Positions 42,737 to 51,825 of a stretch of 64,000 bases of DNA are shown one piece after another. Below the pieces are notes generated by a model, which saw only the letters and a list, made by a program, of their open reading frames with translations, searched no databases and was not told the DNA's origin. The stretch comes from Prevotella falsenii DSM 22864 = JCM 15124 (GTDB lineage Bacteria; Bacteroidota; Bacteroidia; Bacteroidales; Bacteroidaceae). The stretch is taken from contig NZ_BAJY01000011.1 of NCBI RefSeq assembly GCF_000613945.1, positions 18,392-82,391 of the forward strand, read 5' to 3'. The stretch's first letter is position 1; each line of letters opens with the position of its first letter. The position numbers and the translations under genes are program-made.

Positions 42737-44403
42737 TTATGACAAGCCTTCTATTACGCCATTCACTACGTGAATATTCTCTGCCTGCGGTTTTTTCGGC
42801 AAACCCGGCATACGCATTATGGTACCGGCAATGGCAACAATCATACCTGCACCGGCATTGATAACAAAGTCGCGAATGGTAATGGTGAAGTCGGTTGGTA
42901 CTCCGTAAGCCTTTGCATCTTCCGAGAACGAGTACTGTGTCTTGGCAATACATACAGGGAAGTGCTCGAAACCGAGTTCCTTAATGCGCTGCAAGTCGCG
43001 TTTAGCAGCAGGGCGAAGCACCACTTTACCTGCTCCGTAAACCTTCTTCGCTATCTTTTCAACCTTTGTAACAATGTCGTCGTTCTCCTCGTAAACGAAG
43101 TTCAGCGGTGCAGATGGGTTCTTTTCGATGGTATCGACTACCAAATGTGCCAATTCTTCTGCGCCCTTTCCACCTTCGCCAAAGGCTGTATTGATGGCAA
43201 AACCTACACCCTGTGCCTCGCAATGTTCTTTTACGAGTTCCAATTCTTCGTCGGTGTCGGTGGCAAAGCGGTTCAAACAAACAACAACGGTTTGTCCGAA
43301 TGCCTTCAAGTTTGTGATGTGCTTATCCAAGTTGGTAAGTCCTGCCTTCAAGCCTTCTACGTTTGGCTTGCTTATTTCGGCAACGTCGATACCCCCGTGC
43401 ATCTTCAAAGCCTGTGCAGTAGCAACGAGAACTGTCAGCACCGGAGATATACCGGCCTTGCGACATTTGATGTCCAAGAACTTCTCTGCGCCCAAATCGG
43501 CACCGAAACCAGCCTCTGTAATACAGTAATCCGAGCAGCTCATAGCCATCTTTGTTGCCAAAACGCTGTTGCAACCGTGTGCAATGTTGGCAAACGGACC
43601 ACCATGTATAAACGCCGGTGTATTTTCGATGGTCTGTACAAGGTTCGGATTGATAGCTTCGTGTAAGAGTGCGACGATAGAACCTGTAACATTCAGTTCG
43701 CGCAAGTAGAACGGTTTGCCTTCAAGCGTAATACCAAGGATTATGTTATCAAGCGTCGATGCAAGTCTTCTTCGTCAGAAGCCAAGCAAAGAATAGCCAT
43801 AATTTCCGATGCCGGCGTAATATCGAAACCGCTTTCGCTAAGCAAACCGTCGGTACGGCTGCCCAAACCGGTGATAATGGTGCGCAGATTACGGTCGTTT
43901 ACGTCCAAAACGCGACGCCACCATATTTCTTTCATACCGAAGCCATCGTCCTGATGCTGGTACAAATAGTTGTCTAACATCGCAGAAATCATATTATTAG
44001 CCGAAGTGATGGCATGGAAGTCGCCTGTGAAATGGAGGTTAATCTTCTCCATTGGCAGCACTTGTGCATAGCCACCGCCTGCAGCTCCGCCTTTCATACC
44101 GAAGCAAGGACCGAGCGAAGGTTCGCGAAGAGCCGGAATAGCATTCTTGCCAATACGGTTCATACCAAGTGCCAAACCTACGCTGACGGTGGTTTTGCCG
44201 ATACCTGCCTTTGTCGGAGTAATGGCAGTAACAAGAATCAACTTCGACTTCTTTACCTTTTCCTCGTCGATAAGTTGGTAAGGAACCTTAGCAATGTACT
44301 TGCCAAACGGTTCAAGTTCGTCTACCGGGATATTCGCTTTCTTTGCAATACTATCAATTAATTCAAGTTTTGCCTCGTGAGCAATCTCAAAATCTGTTTT
44401 CAT
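42737..44403 (-). pseudogene. fhs: Formate-tetrahydrofolate ligase, split by a one-base frameshift
   Basis: Fhs makes 10-formyl-THF from formate, THF and ATP. The N-terminal frame (44403-43741) has [21 protein letters not shown] (P-loop) and [19 protein letters not shown], and ends [11 protein letters not shown]. The C-terminal frame (from 43705) starts [20 protein letters not shown] and runs through [16 protein letters not shown] to VNGVIEGLS. Between them the second frame already reads [15 protein letters not shown]. Restoring one base in CGCTTG-ATAAC near 43750 (giving RRLDNIILG) yields 555 residues, the normal length. Everything else is intact, so the enzyme may be functional in the real genome. 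Confidence 0.88.
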
Positions 44404-44466
44404 TTTGTTAGTTGTTATTTTTTATTTCTTAGTTGTTGATTGATGACAATTAATCTTTAATATTGC

Positions 44467-44498
44467 CAAAAGTATGAATTTTATATCTTACTACCAAC
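44467..44498 (-). promoter_or_regulatory. Promoter of fhs
   Basis: On the minus strand TACTTTTG (complement of 44467-44474) is the -7 box, and GTTG (complement of 44495-44498) lies 20 bases upstream as the -33 box. Confidence 0.6.
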
Positions 44499-44739
44499 TT
44501 TTTGTCGATATTTTTATATAAAAAAATGCATAATCGCACATTTTTGGCACATTGTGCAACGGTATTGCAAACCGCAGATAGCAATATTGCAGACGATAGA
44601 GAAATTGCAACAGTTTCTGTGGAGCGAACTTCGCATTAACGAAAAGCCGCACTGACTTGTTGAACGAATATAGAAATGGAAGGGTGAAAATGTAATGGAA
44701 ACAACTTACTTTATGAACGAGAAAAAGCCAATAAATATG

Positions 44740-44927
44740 TAAATATTTTTTCAGAGAATATCTTTTGCGTAACTCTTTCGTTATCAGCGTATTACAAAAC
44801 CTATTGTTTTGCATTCCAAAAGCGGCTGTTTTGCACGGTAAAACCGTAGGTTTTGCGTCGCAAAACAGCCGCTTTCGCAACGTCAAAGCGCAGTTATCAC
44901 TTTTTAAGAGAATTATATTTACAAAGT
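44740..44927 (+). repeat. Dispersed palindromic-module repeat, copy 5
   Basis: TTATCAGCGTATTAC, then AAAACCTATTGTTTT, GCATTCC, AAAAGCGGCTGTTTT, GCACGGT, AAAACCGTAGGTTTT, GCGTCGC, AAAACAGCCGCTTT, CGCAACGTC and the tail ACTTTTTAAGAGAATTAT. Linkers match copy 1 while cores 2 and 4 differ. The leftward 155-codon frame across it is an artefact. Confidence 0.88.
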
Positions 44928-44954
44928 CGGAGGTGTTTTCAGCAACTGCCACAG

Positions 44955-44996
44955 GCAAAAAAGAACAGTCAATACCTTAAAAAGCATTGACTGTTT
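44955..44996 (-). terminator. Terminator of the S41 protease gene
   Basis: AACAGTCAAT (44964-44973) pairs with ATTGACTGTT (44986-44995). On the minus strand it is followed by CTTTTTTGCC. Confidence 0.8.
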
Positions 44997-45019
44997 CGTA
45001 GAAACGGCTCACCTTATTA

Positions 45020-46038
45020 TTATATAAGGTGGCGCGCAAACTCTATGATGGTGTCTTTGCCACGATGAAAATCTTCGGAAGTAAGGTTTACCTTATAGTC
45101 CGGGTCTATGCCAAACTCGGTCATTTGCTTGTCCTTATCGTACATCGGACAAGCCGAAAAGCGCACCGACCAGCCGTTGGGAAGCTCGGCAGAGAAAGGC
45201 AATCCTGCTCCTCCGCCGGTACGGTCGCCCACCGTTTTCACGTTCGGGAAACAGCGCATATACTTTACAAACTCGTTGGCAGCGGAGAAAACACTGCGGT
45301 TGGTCAGCACAAACACAGGCTTTTGCCAGCGTATTCCCTTTCCGGGCTTTAAGGTTTGCTGTTTCATTGGCGAAAAATCGTTGTGCCCTTTCCCCGTTTT
45401 GTGTTGCATATAGCCCACAAGTACCGACTTGTTGGTGAACCTTGCAGCCAGTTCTTCCGCATTGTTAAGTGCACCTCCACCATTGTTTCGCACATCTATA
45501 ATAAGGGCTCTGCAAGGTTGGAAGTAGAGAAGAATGTCGTCAAGGTTGCCTGCGCCTATTCCGCGTTGGAAACTTTCGCAACGCAAATAGCCGATGTTGT
45601 CATCGAGAATGGTATAGTCCATTCCGCTCGCTATCAAGTAATCGGTTTTCAAGTATTTGCGCAAGAGCGAGTCGGAATAGTTCTGCGGATAGTCTTCGCG
45701 CCACGACCAATAGCGTGCAGCATTGAAAGATGTGTATAAATTCACATGCCCGTCTTTCAGTTCGGACAGCATATTTGCCATAACTTCAAACTGTTGGCGT
45801 TCTGTCATCGAATTGTCGAACTGCTTTAAGTACTTGTTTCGCACTGCATTCCAGTCTATTCCCTTCTGTTCAAAGAAACAATAGTGCTCGTCAAGTATCT
45901 TCCAAAGTGCCTCGCATTGCCTTGAACGGTGTTCGGATATTCGTCGTTGGTAACGCAAGACGAAAAGAACGACATTATAAATAATGTGAATGAAAACACA
46001 AAAGCTGTGTGGCGGAAAAGGCATTTATACTTTTTCAT
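45020..46038 (-). pseudogene. S41-family peptidase lipoprotein, interrupted by a one-base frameshift
   Basis: The start at 46038 encodes a lipoprotein signal (FSFTLFIMSFFSSCVTNDEYPN) in one frame. From about 45917 the family sequence continues in another frame: CEALWKILDEHYCFFEQKGIDW, LKDGHVNLYTSF, RALIIDVRNNGGGALNN and FVLTNRSVFSAANEFV, which holds the probable nucleophile Ser of SAANE. VGDRTGGGAGLPF follows. Inserting one base in GGCAATGCGAG (giving QGNCEALW) restores a 339-residue protein. S41 peptidases are periplasmic C-terminal-processing or tricorn-like serine proteases. The ATG overlaps the DUF3316 stop by one base (TAATG), so translation is coupled. Confidence 0.82.
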
Positions 46039-46856
46039 TACGGAATAATCTTTGAAATAGAGAACTTTCGCACGATGCCTACCACAAAAAGGTTGCTCCA
46101 CGTGTGGTATTTTAAACCATTTACGCGTGCTTGCCGGAAGTCGCCTAAATAGCCAAGGCGCAACGTGGTGTGGTGCAAAGTAAAGTCGAGGGTAAGCATT
46201 TGCCGAAGCGAGGGAGTGGAAACAATGGTGGTGGGCACGATGTTGTGGTCGTAGTCGCCCTTTGAAAATATTTCGTAGTAGCTTTGCCCGAAGTTCGGTG
46301 AAAACATCAAACCTACGAGCGGAGCTTGCACTTCGTATCGAACTTGGAAAGGTTTGCCGCACAAACGGAACGCATAGGCAGCCGTAGCCGACGGCGACAG
46401 GTTCACGTTCAGGTACGCTTGTGCAGGGTTGTTGCCATTGCGCATATTGTATAGAAAGCCAATATTGGCATCAATGCCACCGCCAACCGTTGCCGAGAGT
46501 GTGCCATTGCCCACTGCCCATTTGCCGAAAGCGTAATGCAGGTTGTATTGAAAGTTATACAATCCGCCTATATTGTTGTTTTTATCCGAAGTGTTGTGCG
46601 TGTACGACAAGTGCGCTTGGTGGATAATCTCACGCAAAATGGGCGTACCGTTCTCTCGTAGCGTATGCGAAACATAGCGCAGCTCGCTGCCTGTGTATTC
46701 GCTTGGCGAAAGATAAGTGTCTAATTGATTAACGTGCCCGATGCCAACAAGCTGCGCTTTGGTGATAATCTTATCGGAACGCAGCGTGTCTTGTGCATCA
46801 ACAGCAACACCGTATAGCAACAACGAGAGGGCAAGGAGTATTTTCTTCAACGCCAT
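46038..46856 (-). CDS. DUF3316 outer-membrane protein
   Basis: This 272-residue protein has a signal peptide (ALKKILLALSLLLYGVAVDAQ) and many amphipathic strands typical of a small beta-barrel (YNFQYNLHYAFGKWAVG, LSATVGGGIDANIGFLYN, FQVRYEVQAPLVGLMFS, TLDFTLHHTTLRLGYLG). It matches DUF3316, a Bacteroidota family of unknown function. ATG 46856 is chosen because it starts the signal peptide and lies 7 bases after the previous stop; the frame opens at 46874 inside that gene. It forms a three-gene run with the topoisomerase and S41 genes. Confidence 0.8.
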   Translation of the reverse strand: MALKKILLALSLLLYGVAVDAQDTLRSDKIITKAQLVGIGHVNQLDTYLSPSEYTGSELRYVSHTLRENGTPILREIIHQAHLSYTHNTSDKNNNIGGLYNFQYNLHYAFGKWAVGNGTLSATVGGGIDANIGFLYNMRNGNNPAQAYLNVNLSPSATAAYAFRLCGKPFQVRYEVQAPLVGLMFSPNFGQSYYEIFSKGDYDHNIVPTTIVSTPSLRQMLTLDFTLHHTTLRLGYLGDFRQARVNGLKYHTWSNLFVVGIVRKFSISKIIP

Positions 46857-46863
46857 AATACCT

Positions 46864-49701
46864 TTAATTATCAAAGAATTGCAGTGTCAATTGTTGCTCT
46901 CCGCCATTGTCTTCCTTCGGTTTTTCAGCCTTTGCAACAGGTTCTGACGGTGCTTGTGCTTCGGTTTCAGCTTGCTTTGCAGGCTGTTCTTCTGCCGTTT
47001 CGGTTTCCGTAGGCTCTATTGTTTCGACTTCTTCAGCCTCTTCCGGTTCGGGGAAACGAATGGGTTCGAGTTGTTTAATCTTGCTTACTTTGAAGGTTGT
47101 AAGGCGTTTCCCTTTTGCCTTAAAGCCCTTTATGCCCACAAACTCTTCGGCATCTATAACTTCTGAGGCACGTGCTGCATCGCTTCCGCCGTACGTTATC
47201 TCTACGCGAGGGTAGGCATCGTCGGTCAGGAAAACGAGTTTGGACTTCGGATTGTCGCCAATCACGCTCTGATGGCGTGTCGAATTTTCCATACAGAAAC
47301 GCTTTAAGTATGGATAACCTTGGTTGTCGGCATCGTAAACCACCGCCGTCCACGGCTTTTCGGGGTTGAATTTCTCGATACGGAAGATGTTATCTTCGTA
47401 GTGATTGGCTGCATCGAAGTTGGTAGTGTAGAACTCTCCGTTGTCGAGAACCACGAGAATGGTGTCTTTATCGTTAAATTCGCCCAACAAACGCCCCTGC
47501 TCTTCGTAGTTGATACGATTGACATCGGCATCGAACCACACCTTTCTGCCACCCAAGGTAGATACTCCGTGCGCTTTTAAAGATACGCGGTCTACGGTTT
47601 CTTTCGTAAGTAATACACCGCGAGCAGTCTTCGATTTGATAAGAACATTAGAGAAATCGCGTTCAAAATAGCGCATCAGCCGGGCTCTGCCGGGTTGGTC
47701 TTTCAATATAATCTTAATGGTTTCAGCTTCTCCGTTCGGGTTTGCCGTAAAGTAAAACACCCTCGAACCCGTCTTACCTTGCGTAAGGTCGTAATCTCTG
47801 TCGCGGGTAATGGAAACCACATTGAAACGCTTAATGTAGTAAGGACCTTTTTCGCCGTCGCGATAAACCGCATTGTATATGGTACGACGGTCGTTGCGTT
47901 TGAACACTTGTACGTGCATGACACCCTTTCCAACAAACACTTTGTCGGCGATATGAACGATGCGATACTTGCCGTCGCGGAAGAAAACGATGACGTCATC
48001 AAGGTCGGAACAGTTCTGAACGAACTCTGCTTTCTTCAAATCCGTGCCTATAAAGCCGCCTTTTCGGTCGATGTATAGCTTCTCGTTGGCGTCTACTACC
48101 TTTGCTGCAACGATGGTATCGAAACTCTTTATCTCGGTGCGGCGTGGATAGTCCTTACCGTATTTTGCCTTCAAATGCTTGAACCATTCGATGGTTACAC
48201 GCACCATTTCGCTGAGGTCCTTATCTATTTCAGCTATCTCGGCTTCTATCTTTTGGATTAATTCGTCGGCTTTGTCCTTGTTGAATTTAAGAATGCGCTG
48301 CATCTTTATTTCGAGCAAGCGGAGTATGTCCTCACGTTTCACTTCGCGAATGAAGTCCTTTTTAAAAGGTTCTAACTTGGAATCGACGAAGGCAACCACC
48401 TCGTCCATCGTTTTAGAAGTCTCGAATTCCTGTTCCTTATAGATACGTTCCTCTATGAAGATGCGTTCTAACGAATTGAAGAAGAGCTGTTCTTCCAACT
48501 CGCCTTTCCTTATTTCGAGTTCTCTGCGCAACAGTGCTTGCGTGTGGTCTACCGAGTGTTTCAGCACGTCGGACACGGTTAGGAACTGTGGTTTGTTATC
48601 GGCAATGACGCAGCAGTTGGGCGAAATGGAAATCTCACAGTCGGTAAAGGCGTACAAAGCGTCCATTGTCTTGTCGCTCGAAGTGCCCGGTGTCAGGTGC
48701 AGTTGTATCTCTACCTCCGACGCCGTCATATCTTCTACCTTGCGTATCTTTATTTTTCCCTTTTCAACCGCTTTGGTAATCGACTCTTGGAGCGAGCTTG
48801 CAGTCTTGGTGAAAGGTATTTCCCGAATAACAAGTGTCTTGTTGTCAATCTTCTCAACCTTAGCGCGCACCTTCAAAGAACCGCCACGCTGTCCGTCGTT
48901 GTACTTTGAAATGTCGATGCTGCCGCCTGTTGGGAAGTCCGGATAAAGCGCAAACTTTTTCCCACGTAGATAGCTTACAGCCGCATCGCATATTTCTGCC
49001 ATATTGTGCGGAAGGATTTTAGACGACAATCCAACAGCTATGCCTTCTGCACCTTGCGCCAACAACAACGGGAATTTGGCAGGTAGGGTAACGGGTTCTT
49101 TGTTTCTTCCATCGTAAGACTGCTGCCATTCGGTGGTCTTGGGGTTGAAAATGGTTTCCAATGCAAACTTGGACAGACGCGATTCGATGTATCGGGGAGC
49201 CGCAGCACGGTCGCCGGTGAAGATGTTTCCCCAGTTTCCTTGCGTGTCGATGAGCAAGTCTTTCTGTCCCATCTGCACGAGGGCGTCGCAGATAGAAGCA
49301 TCGCCGTGCGGGTGAAACTGCATCGTATGGCCTGCAATATTGGCAACTTTGTTGTACCGTCCATCGTCCATTCGCTTCATAGAGTGAAGGATACGGCGTT
49401 GAACAGGCTTCAATCCGTCGTCGATATGGGGTACGGCACGCTCCAAGATTACATAGCTGGCGTAATCCAAGAACCAGTTTTTATACATTCCCGATAGGTG
49501 CTTGACAGCCGAAGCATCAAATCTGTCGGTTGGAACATAGTCGTTTCGCAACTCGCCTGCTTCGTCTTCGTCCGTCATTTCGGCATCGGCAACCACTTCT
49601 TCGTCGGTTTCCGTGCCTGCCATGTCGCTATTATCGCCTGCTACTTCTTCGTTCAGTGGGTTTTCGCCCTCGTTGTTTTCAATTATTTTATCGTCGTCCA
49701 T
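46864..49701 (-). CDS. parC: Topoisomerase IV / gyrase subunit A-type protein (ParC-like)
   Basis: This 945-residue type IIA topoisomerase breakage-reunion subunit has an acidic N-terminal leader of about 60 residues. The winged helix follows (ILERAVPHIDDGLKPVQRRIL, about 85-105), then HPHGDASICDALV. The catalytic Tyr171 is in RAAAPRYIESRLS. A long coiled coil (about 430-520) and a C-terminal beta-propeller with GGRKVWFDADVNR follow. The C-terminus is a low-complexity Glu/Thr/Ala-rich tail ending in LTLQFFDN. I see no QRRGGKG gyrase box, which favours topoisomerase IV (chromosome decatenation). In this phylum the two subunits are hard to separate by eye, so the symbol is tentative. Confidence 0.85.
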   Translation of the reverse strand: MDDDKIIENNEGENPLNEEVAGDNSDMAGTETDEEVVADAEMTDEDEAGELRNDYVPTDRFDASAVKHLSGMYKNWFLDYASYVILERAVPHIDDGLKPVQRRILHSMKRMDDGRYNKVANIAGHTMQFHPHGDASICDALVQMGQKDLLIDTQGNWGNIFTGDRAAAPRYIESRLSKFALETIFNPKTTEWQQSYDGRNKEPVTLPAKFPLLLAQGAEGIAVGLSSKILPHNMAEICDAAVSYLRGKKFALYPDFPTGGSIDISKYNDGQRGGSLKVRAKVEKIDNKTLVIREIPFTKTASSLQESITKAVEKGKIKIRKVEDMTASEVEIQLHLTPGTSSDKTMDALYAFTDCEISISPNCCVIADNKPQFLTVSDVLKHSVDHTQALLRRELEIRKGELEEQLFFNSLERIFIEERIYKEQEFETSKTMDEVVAFVDSKLEPFKKDFIREVKREDILRLLEIKMQRILKFNKDKADELIQKIEAEIAEIDKDLSEMVRVTIEWFKHLKAKYGKDYPRRTEIKSFDTIVAAKVVDANEKLYIDRKGGFIGTDLKKAEFVQNCSDLDDVIVFFRDGKYRIVHIADKVFVGKGVMHVQVFKRNDRRTIYNAVYRDGEKGPYYIKRFNVVSITRDRDYDLTQGKTGSRVFYFTANPNGEAETIKIILKDQPGRARLMRYFERDFSNVLIKSKTARGVLLTKETVDRVSLKAHGVSTLGGRKVWFDADVNRINYEEQGRLLGEFNDKDTILVVLDNGEFYTTNFDAANHYEDNIFRIEKFNPEKPWTAVVYDADNQGYPYLKRFCMENSTRHQSVIGDNPKSKLVFLTDDAYPRVEITYGGSDAARASEVIDAEEFVGIKGFKAKGKRLTTFKVSKIKQLEPIRFPEPEEAEEVETIEPTETETAEEQPAKQAETEAQAPSEPVAKAEKPKEDNGGEQQLTLQFFDN

Positions 49702-49854
49702 AAACAGTTGGATTGTCTCTATTTTTGAGGCTCAAAGGTACGAAGAAAACTCGAAATATGCAAATTCAAATTGTGAAAGACACATCTATTTATGGTAAGG
49801 TTAAAAGAAACCATCGTTAATACGGAACGTTAGTTCGGTATAAAAAAGCAGATT

Positions 49855-49905
49855 TACCGTGCAAAACAGCCGCTTTTGGAATGCAAAACAATAGGTTTTG
49901 TAATG
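49855..49905 (-). repeat. Dispersed palindromic-module repeat, copy 6 (partial, reverse orientation)
   Basis: On the minus strand it reads ATTAC, AAAACCTATTGTTTT, GCATTCC, AAAAGCGGCTGTTTT, GCACGGTAAA, identical in these modules to the copy at 44.8 kb. It stops after the second module. Confidence 0.85.
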
Positions 49906-49985
49906 CGTTGATGTATAGAAAGTTATGCAATAGCTATATTTATAAAAAACATTTACACCCCTATTGCCTTCTTTCCGTTTATGGA

Positions 49986-50131
49986 ATAACGTGAGTTTGG
50001 TGTACTAATTTATGTCCGAAGATACTCCGCTTCTTTTTGATTATAAGCATATTAAATCATAATCAATTTTGTCTTTAAGTATCTTAATAAATAAAGAAAC
50101 TCGCATAATCGTTATATCGAACTCACGTTAT
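49986..50131. mobile_element. MITE-like element, family 3, copy A (146 bp)
   Basis: ATAACGTGAGTT at 49986 is the exact inverse of AACTCACGTTAT at 50120-50131, giving 12-bp perfect terminal repeats that extend imperfectly. The interior is AT-rich and matches copy B at 42266-42412 in opposite orientation. No gene is encoded. It sits in the divergent gap between the topoisomerase and glyS genes. Confidence 0.8.
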
Positions 50132-50202
50132 GGAAGTGAAGATAAGACCATTCTTTCGCAAACTTTCACAACTTTTAGTTCCCTTATTCCGTTAAAAAGC
50201 CG

Positions 50203-50210
50203 TAACTTTG
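50203..50210 (+). promoter_or_regulatory. Promoter -7 element of glyS
   Basis: TAACTTTG matches the consensus and lies 39 bases before the ATG at 50250. A clear -33 box is not seen. Confidence 0.55.
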
Positions 50211-50249
50211 TGCCAAATTCCGAATAAACGAAGATAAAAGAAATATATT

Positions 50250-51800
50250 ATGGCACAAGAGGATACATTCAAAAAAATAGTAAGCCATTGCAAAGAGTAT
50301 GGTTTTGTTTTTCCAAGTAGTGATATATACGATGGTCTTGCAGCGGTTTACGACTATGGTCAGAACGGTGTAGAGCTTAAAAACAACATCAAGCAGTATT
50401 GGTGGCAATCAATGGTGCTGCTCCACAGCAACATCGTTGGTATCGATTCGTCCATCTTTATGCACCCTACGATATGGAAAGCAAGCGGACACGTTGATGC
50501 TTTCAACGACCCTTTGATTGACAATCGCGACTCTAAGAAACGTTACAGAGCCGATGTGCTGATAGAAGACCAGCTCGGTAAGTACGAAGAAAAGATGGAT
50601 AAGGAAATTGCCAAGGCTGCAAAGAAGTTTGGCGACAGCTTCGATGAGGCTCAATTCCGTGCCACCAACCCTCGCGTATTGGAATATCAGCGTAAGTATG
50701 ATGAGCTTCACGCACGTTTTGCTAACGCTATGGAGACTTCAAACCTTGAAGAGCTGAAACAAATAATACTTGATGAAGGTATCGTGGACCCTATCAGCGG
50801 AACGAAAAACTGGACCGATGTGCGCCAGTTCAACCTTATGTTCTCAACCGAAATGGGTGCTTCTGCCGATTCGTCGAGCACGATTTATCTGCGTCCGGAG
50901 ACGGCACAGGGTATCTTTGTTAATTTCTTGAATGTTCAGAAGACAGGTCGTATGAAGCTGCCGTTCGGTATTGCACAGATTGGAAAGGCTTTCCGAAACG
51001 AGATAGTAGCCCGTCAGTTCGTGTTCCGTATGCGCGAATTCGAACAGATGGAAATGCAATTCTTCTGCCAACCGGGCACGGAAATGGAATGGTTCAACTA
51101 TTGGAAGCAGTATCGTTTGGCGTGGCACCAAGCTCTTGGCATGGGTAACGAGAACTATCGCTACCACGACCACGAGAAATTGGCGCACTATGCAAATGCT
51201 GCAACCGACATCGAGTTCCGTATGCCGTTCGGTTTTAAGGAAGTAGAAGGTATCCACTCGCGCACCGACTTCGACCTTTCACAGCACGAAAAGTACTCCG
51301 GCAGACAGATAAAGTACTTCGACCCGGAACGCAACGAGAACTACACACCTTACGTTGTTGAGACTTCTATCGGCGTAGACCGTATGTTCCTGAGCGTTAT
51401 GTGCCACAGTTACATCGAAGAACAGTTGGAAAATGGTTCAAGCCGCATTGTTTTGAGCTTGCCGGAACCATTGGCTCCTGTTAAGTGTGCAGTACTTCCG
51501 TTGGTAAACAAAGACGGTCTGCCGGAAAAAGCACAAGAGATTGTAGACGATTTGAAGTTCCATTTCAACACCACCATTGAGGCAAAGGACTCTATTGGCA
51601 AACGTTATCGTCGCCAAGATGCCATCGGTACGCCTTTCTGCGTTACCGTTGATGGCGACACACTTACCGATAACACTGTTACTCTGCGCTATCGCGACTC
51701 TATGAAACAAGAGCGTGTGCCTATTGCAAAGCTGCGTGAAATCATTGAAGACCGTGTTTCTATAACTTCACTGTTGAAGAAACTCGACGTAAAAGAATAA
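50250..51800 (+). CDS. glyS: Glycyl-tRNA synthetase (dimeric type)
   Basis: This 516-residue class II synthetase of the eukaryote-like alpha2 type starts with YGFVFPSSDIYDGLAAVYDYG. Motif 2 is in FRNEIVARQFVFRMREFEQMEMQFFC. The glycine-site motif YLRPETAQGIFVNF and motif 3 TSIGVDRMFLSV are present. The C-terminal anticodon-binding domain (APVKCAVLPLVNKDGLPEKA onward) is complete. It charges tRNA-Gly. The symbol in this phylum varies (glyS or glyQS). Confidence 0.96.
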   Translation: MAQEDTFKKIVSHCKEYGFVFPSSDIYDGLAAVYDYGQNGVELKNNIKQYWWQSMVLLHSNIVGIDSSIFMHPTIWKASGHVDAFNDPLIDNRDSKKRYRADVLIEDQLGKYEEKMDKEIAKAAKKFGDSFDEAQFRATNPRVLEYQRKYDELHARFANAMETSNLEELKQIILDEGIVDPISGTKNWTDVRQFNLMFSTEMGASADSSSTIYLRPETAQGIFVNFLNVQKTGRMKLPFGIAQIGKAFRNEIVARQFVFRMREFEQMEMQFFCQPGTEMEWFNYWKQYRLAWHQALGMGNENYRYHDHEKLAHYANAATDIEFRMPFGFKEVEGIHSRTDFDLSQHEKYSGRQIKYFDPERNENYTPYVVETSIGVDRMFLSVMCHSYIEEQLENGSSRIVLSLPEPLAPVKCAVLPLVNKDGLPEKAQEIVDDLKFHFNTTIEAKDSIGKRYRRQDAIGTPFCVTVDGDTLTDNTVTLRYRDSMKQERVPIAKLREIIEDRVSITSLLKKLDVKE

Positions 51801-51825
51801 GTCTATATTTAGAGTAGAATAGATT

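Noticed and set aside
42770..43666. A 298-codon rightward open frame opposite fhs
   Set aside because: It mirrors the highly conserved formate-THF ligase sequence; its composition is not protein-like.
44491..44958. A 155-codon leftward open frame in the gap upstream of fhs
   Set aside because: It runs through the palindromic-module repeat (44740-44927), and similar peptides arise at the other repeat copies, so it reflects repeat DNA rather than a gene.
46085..46105. A parS-like sequence (CTCCACGTGTGG) near parB's neighbourhood
   Set aside because: Only about 11 of 16 positions agree with the Bacteroidota-type parS I have in mind, and it lies inside the DUF3316 coding region.
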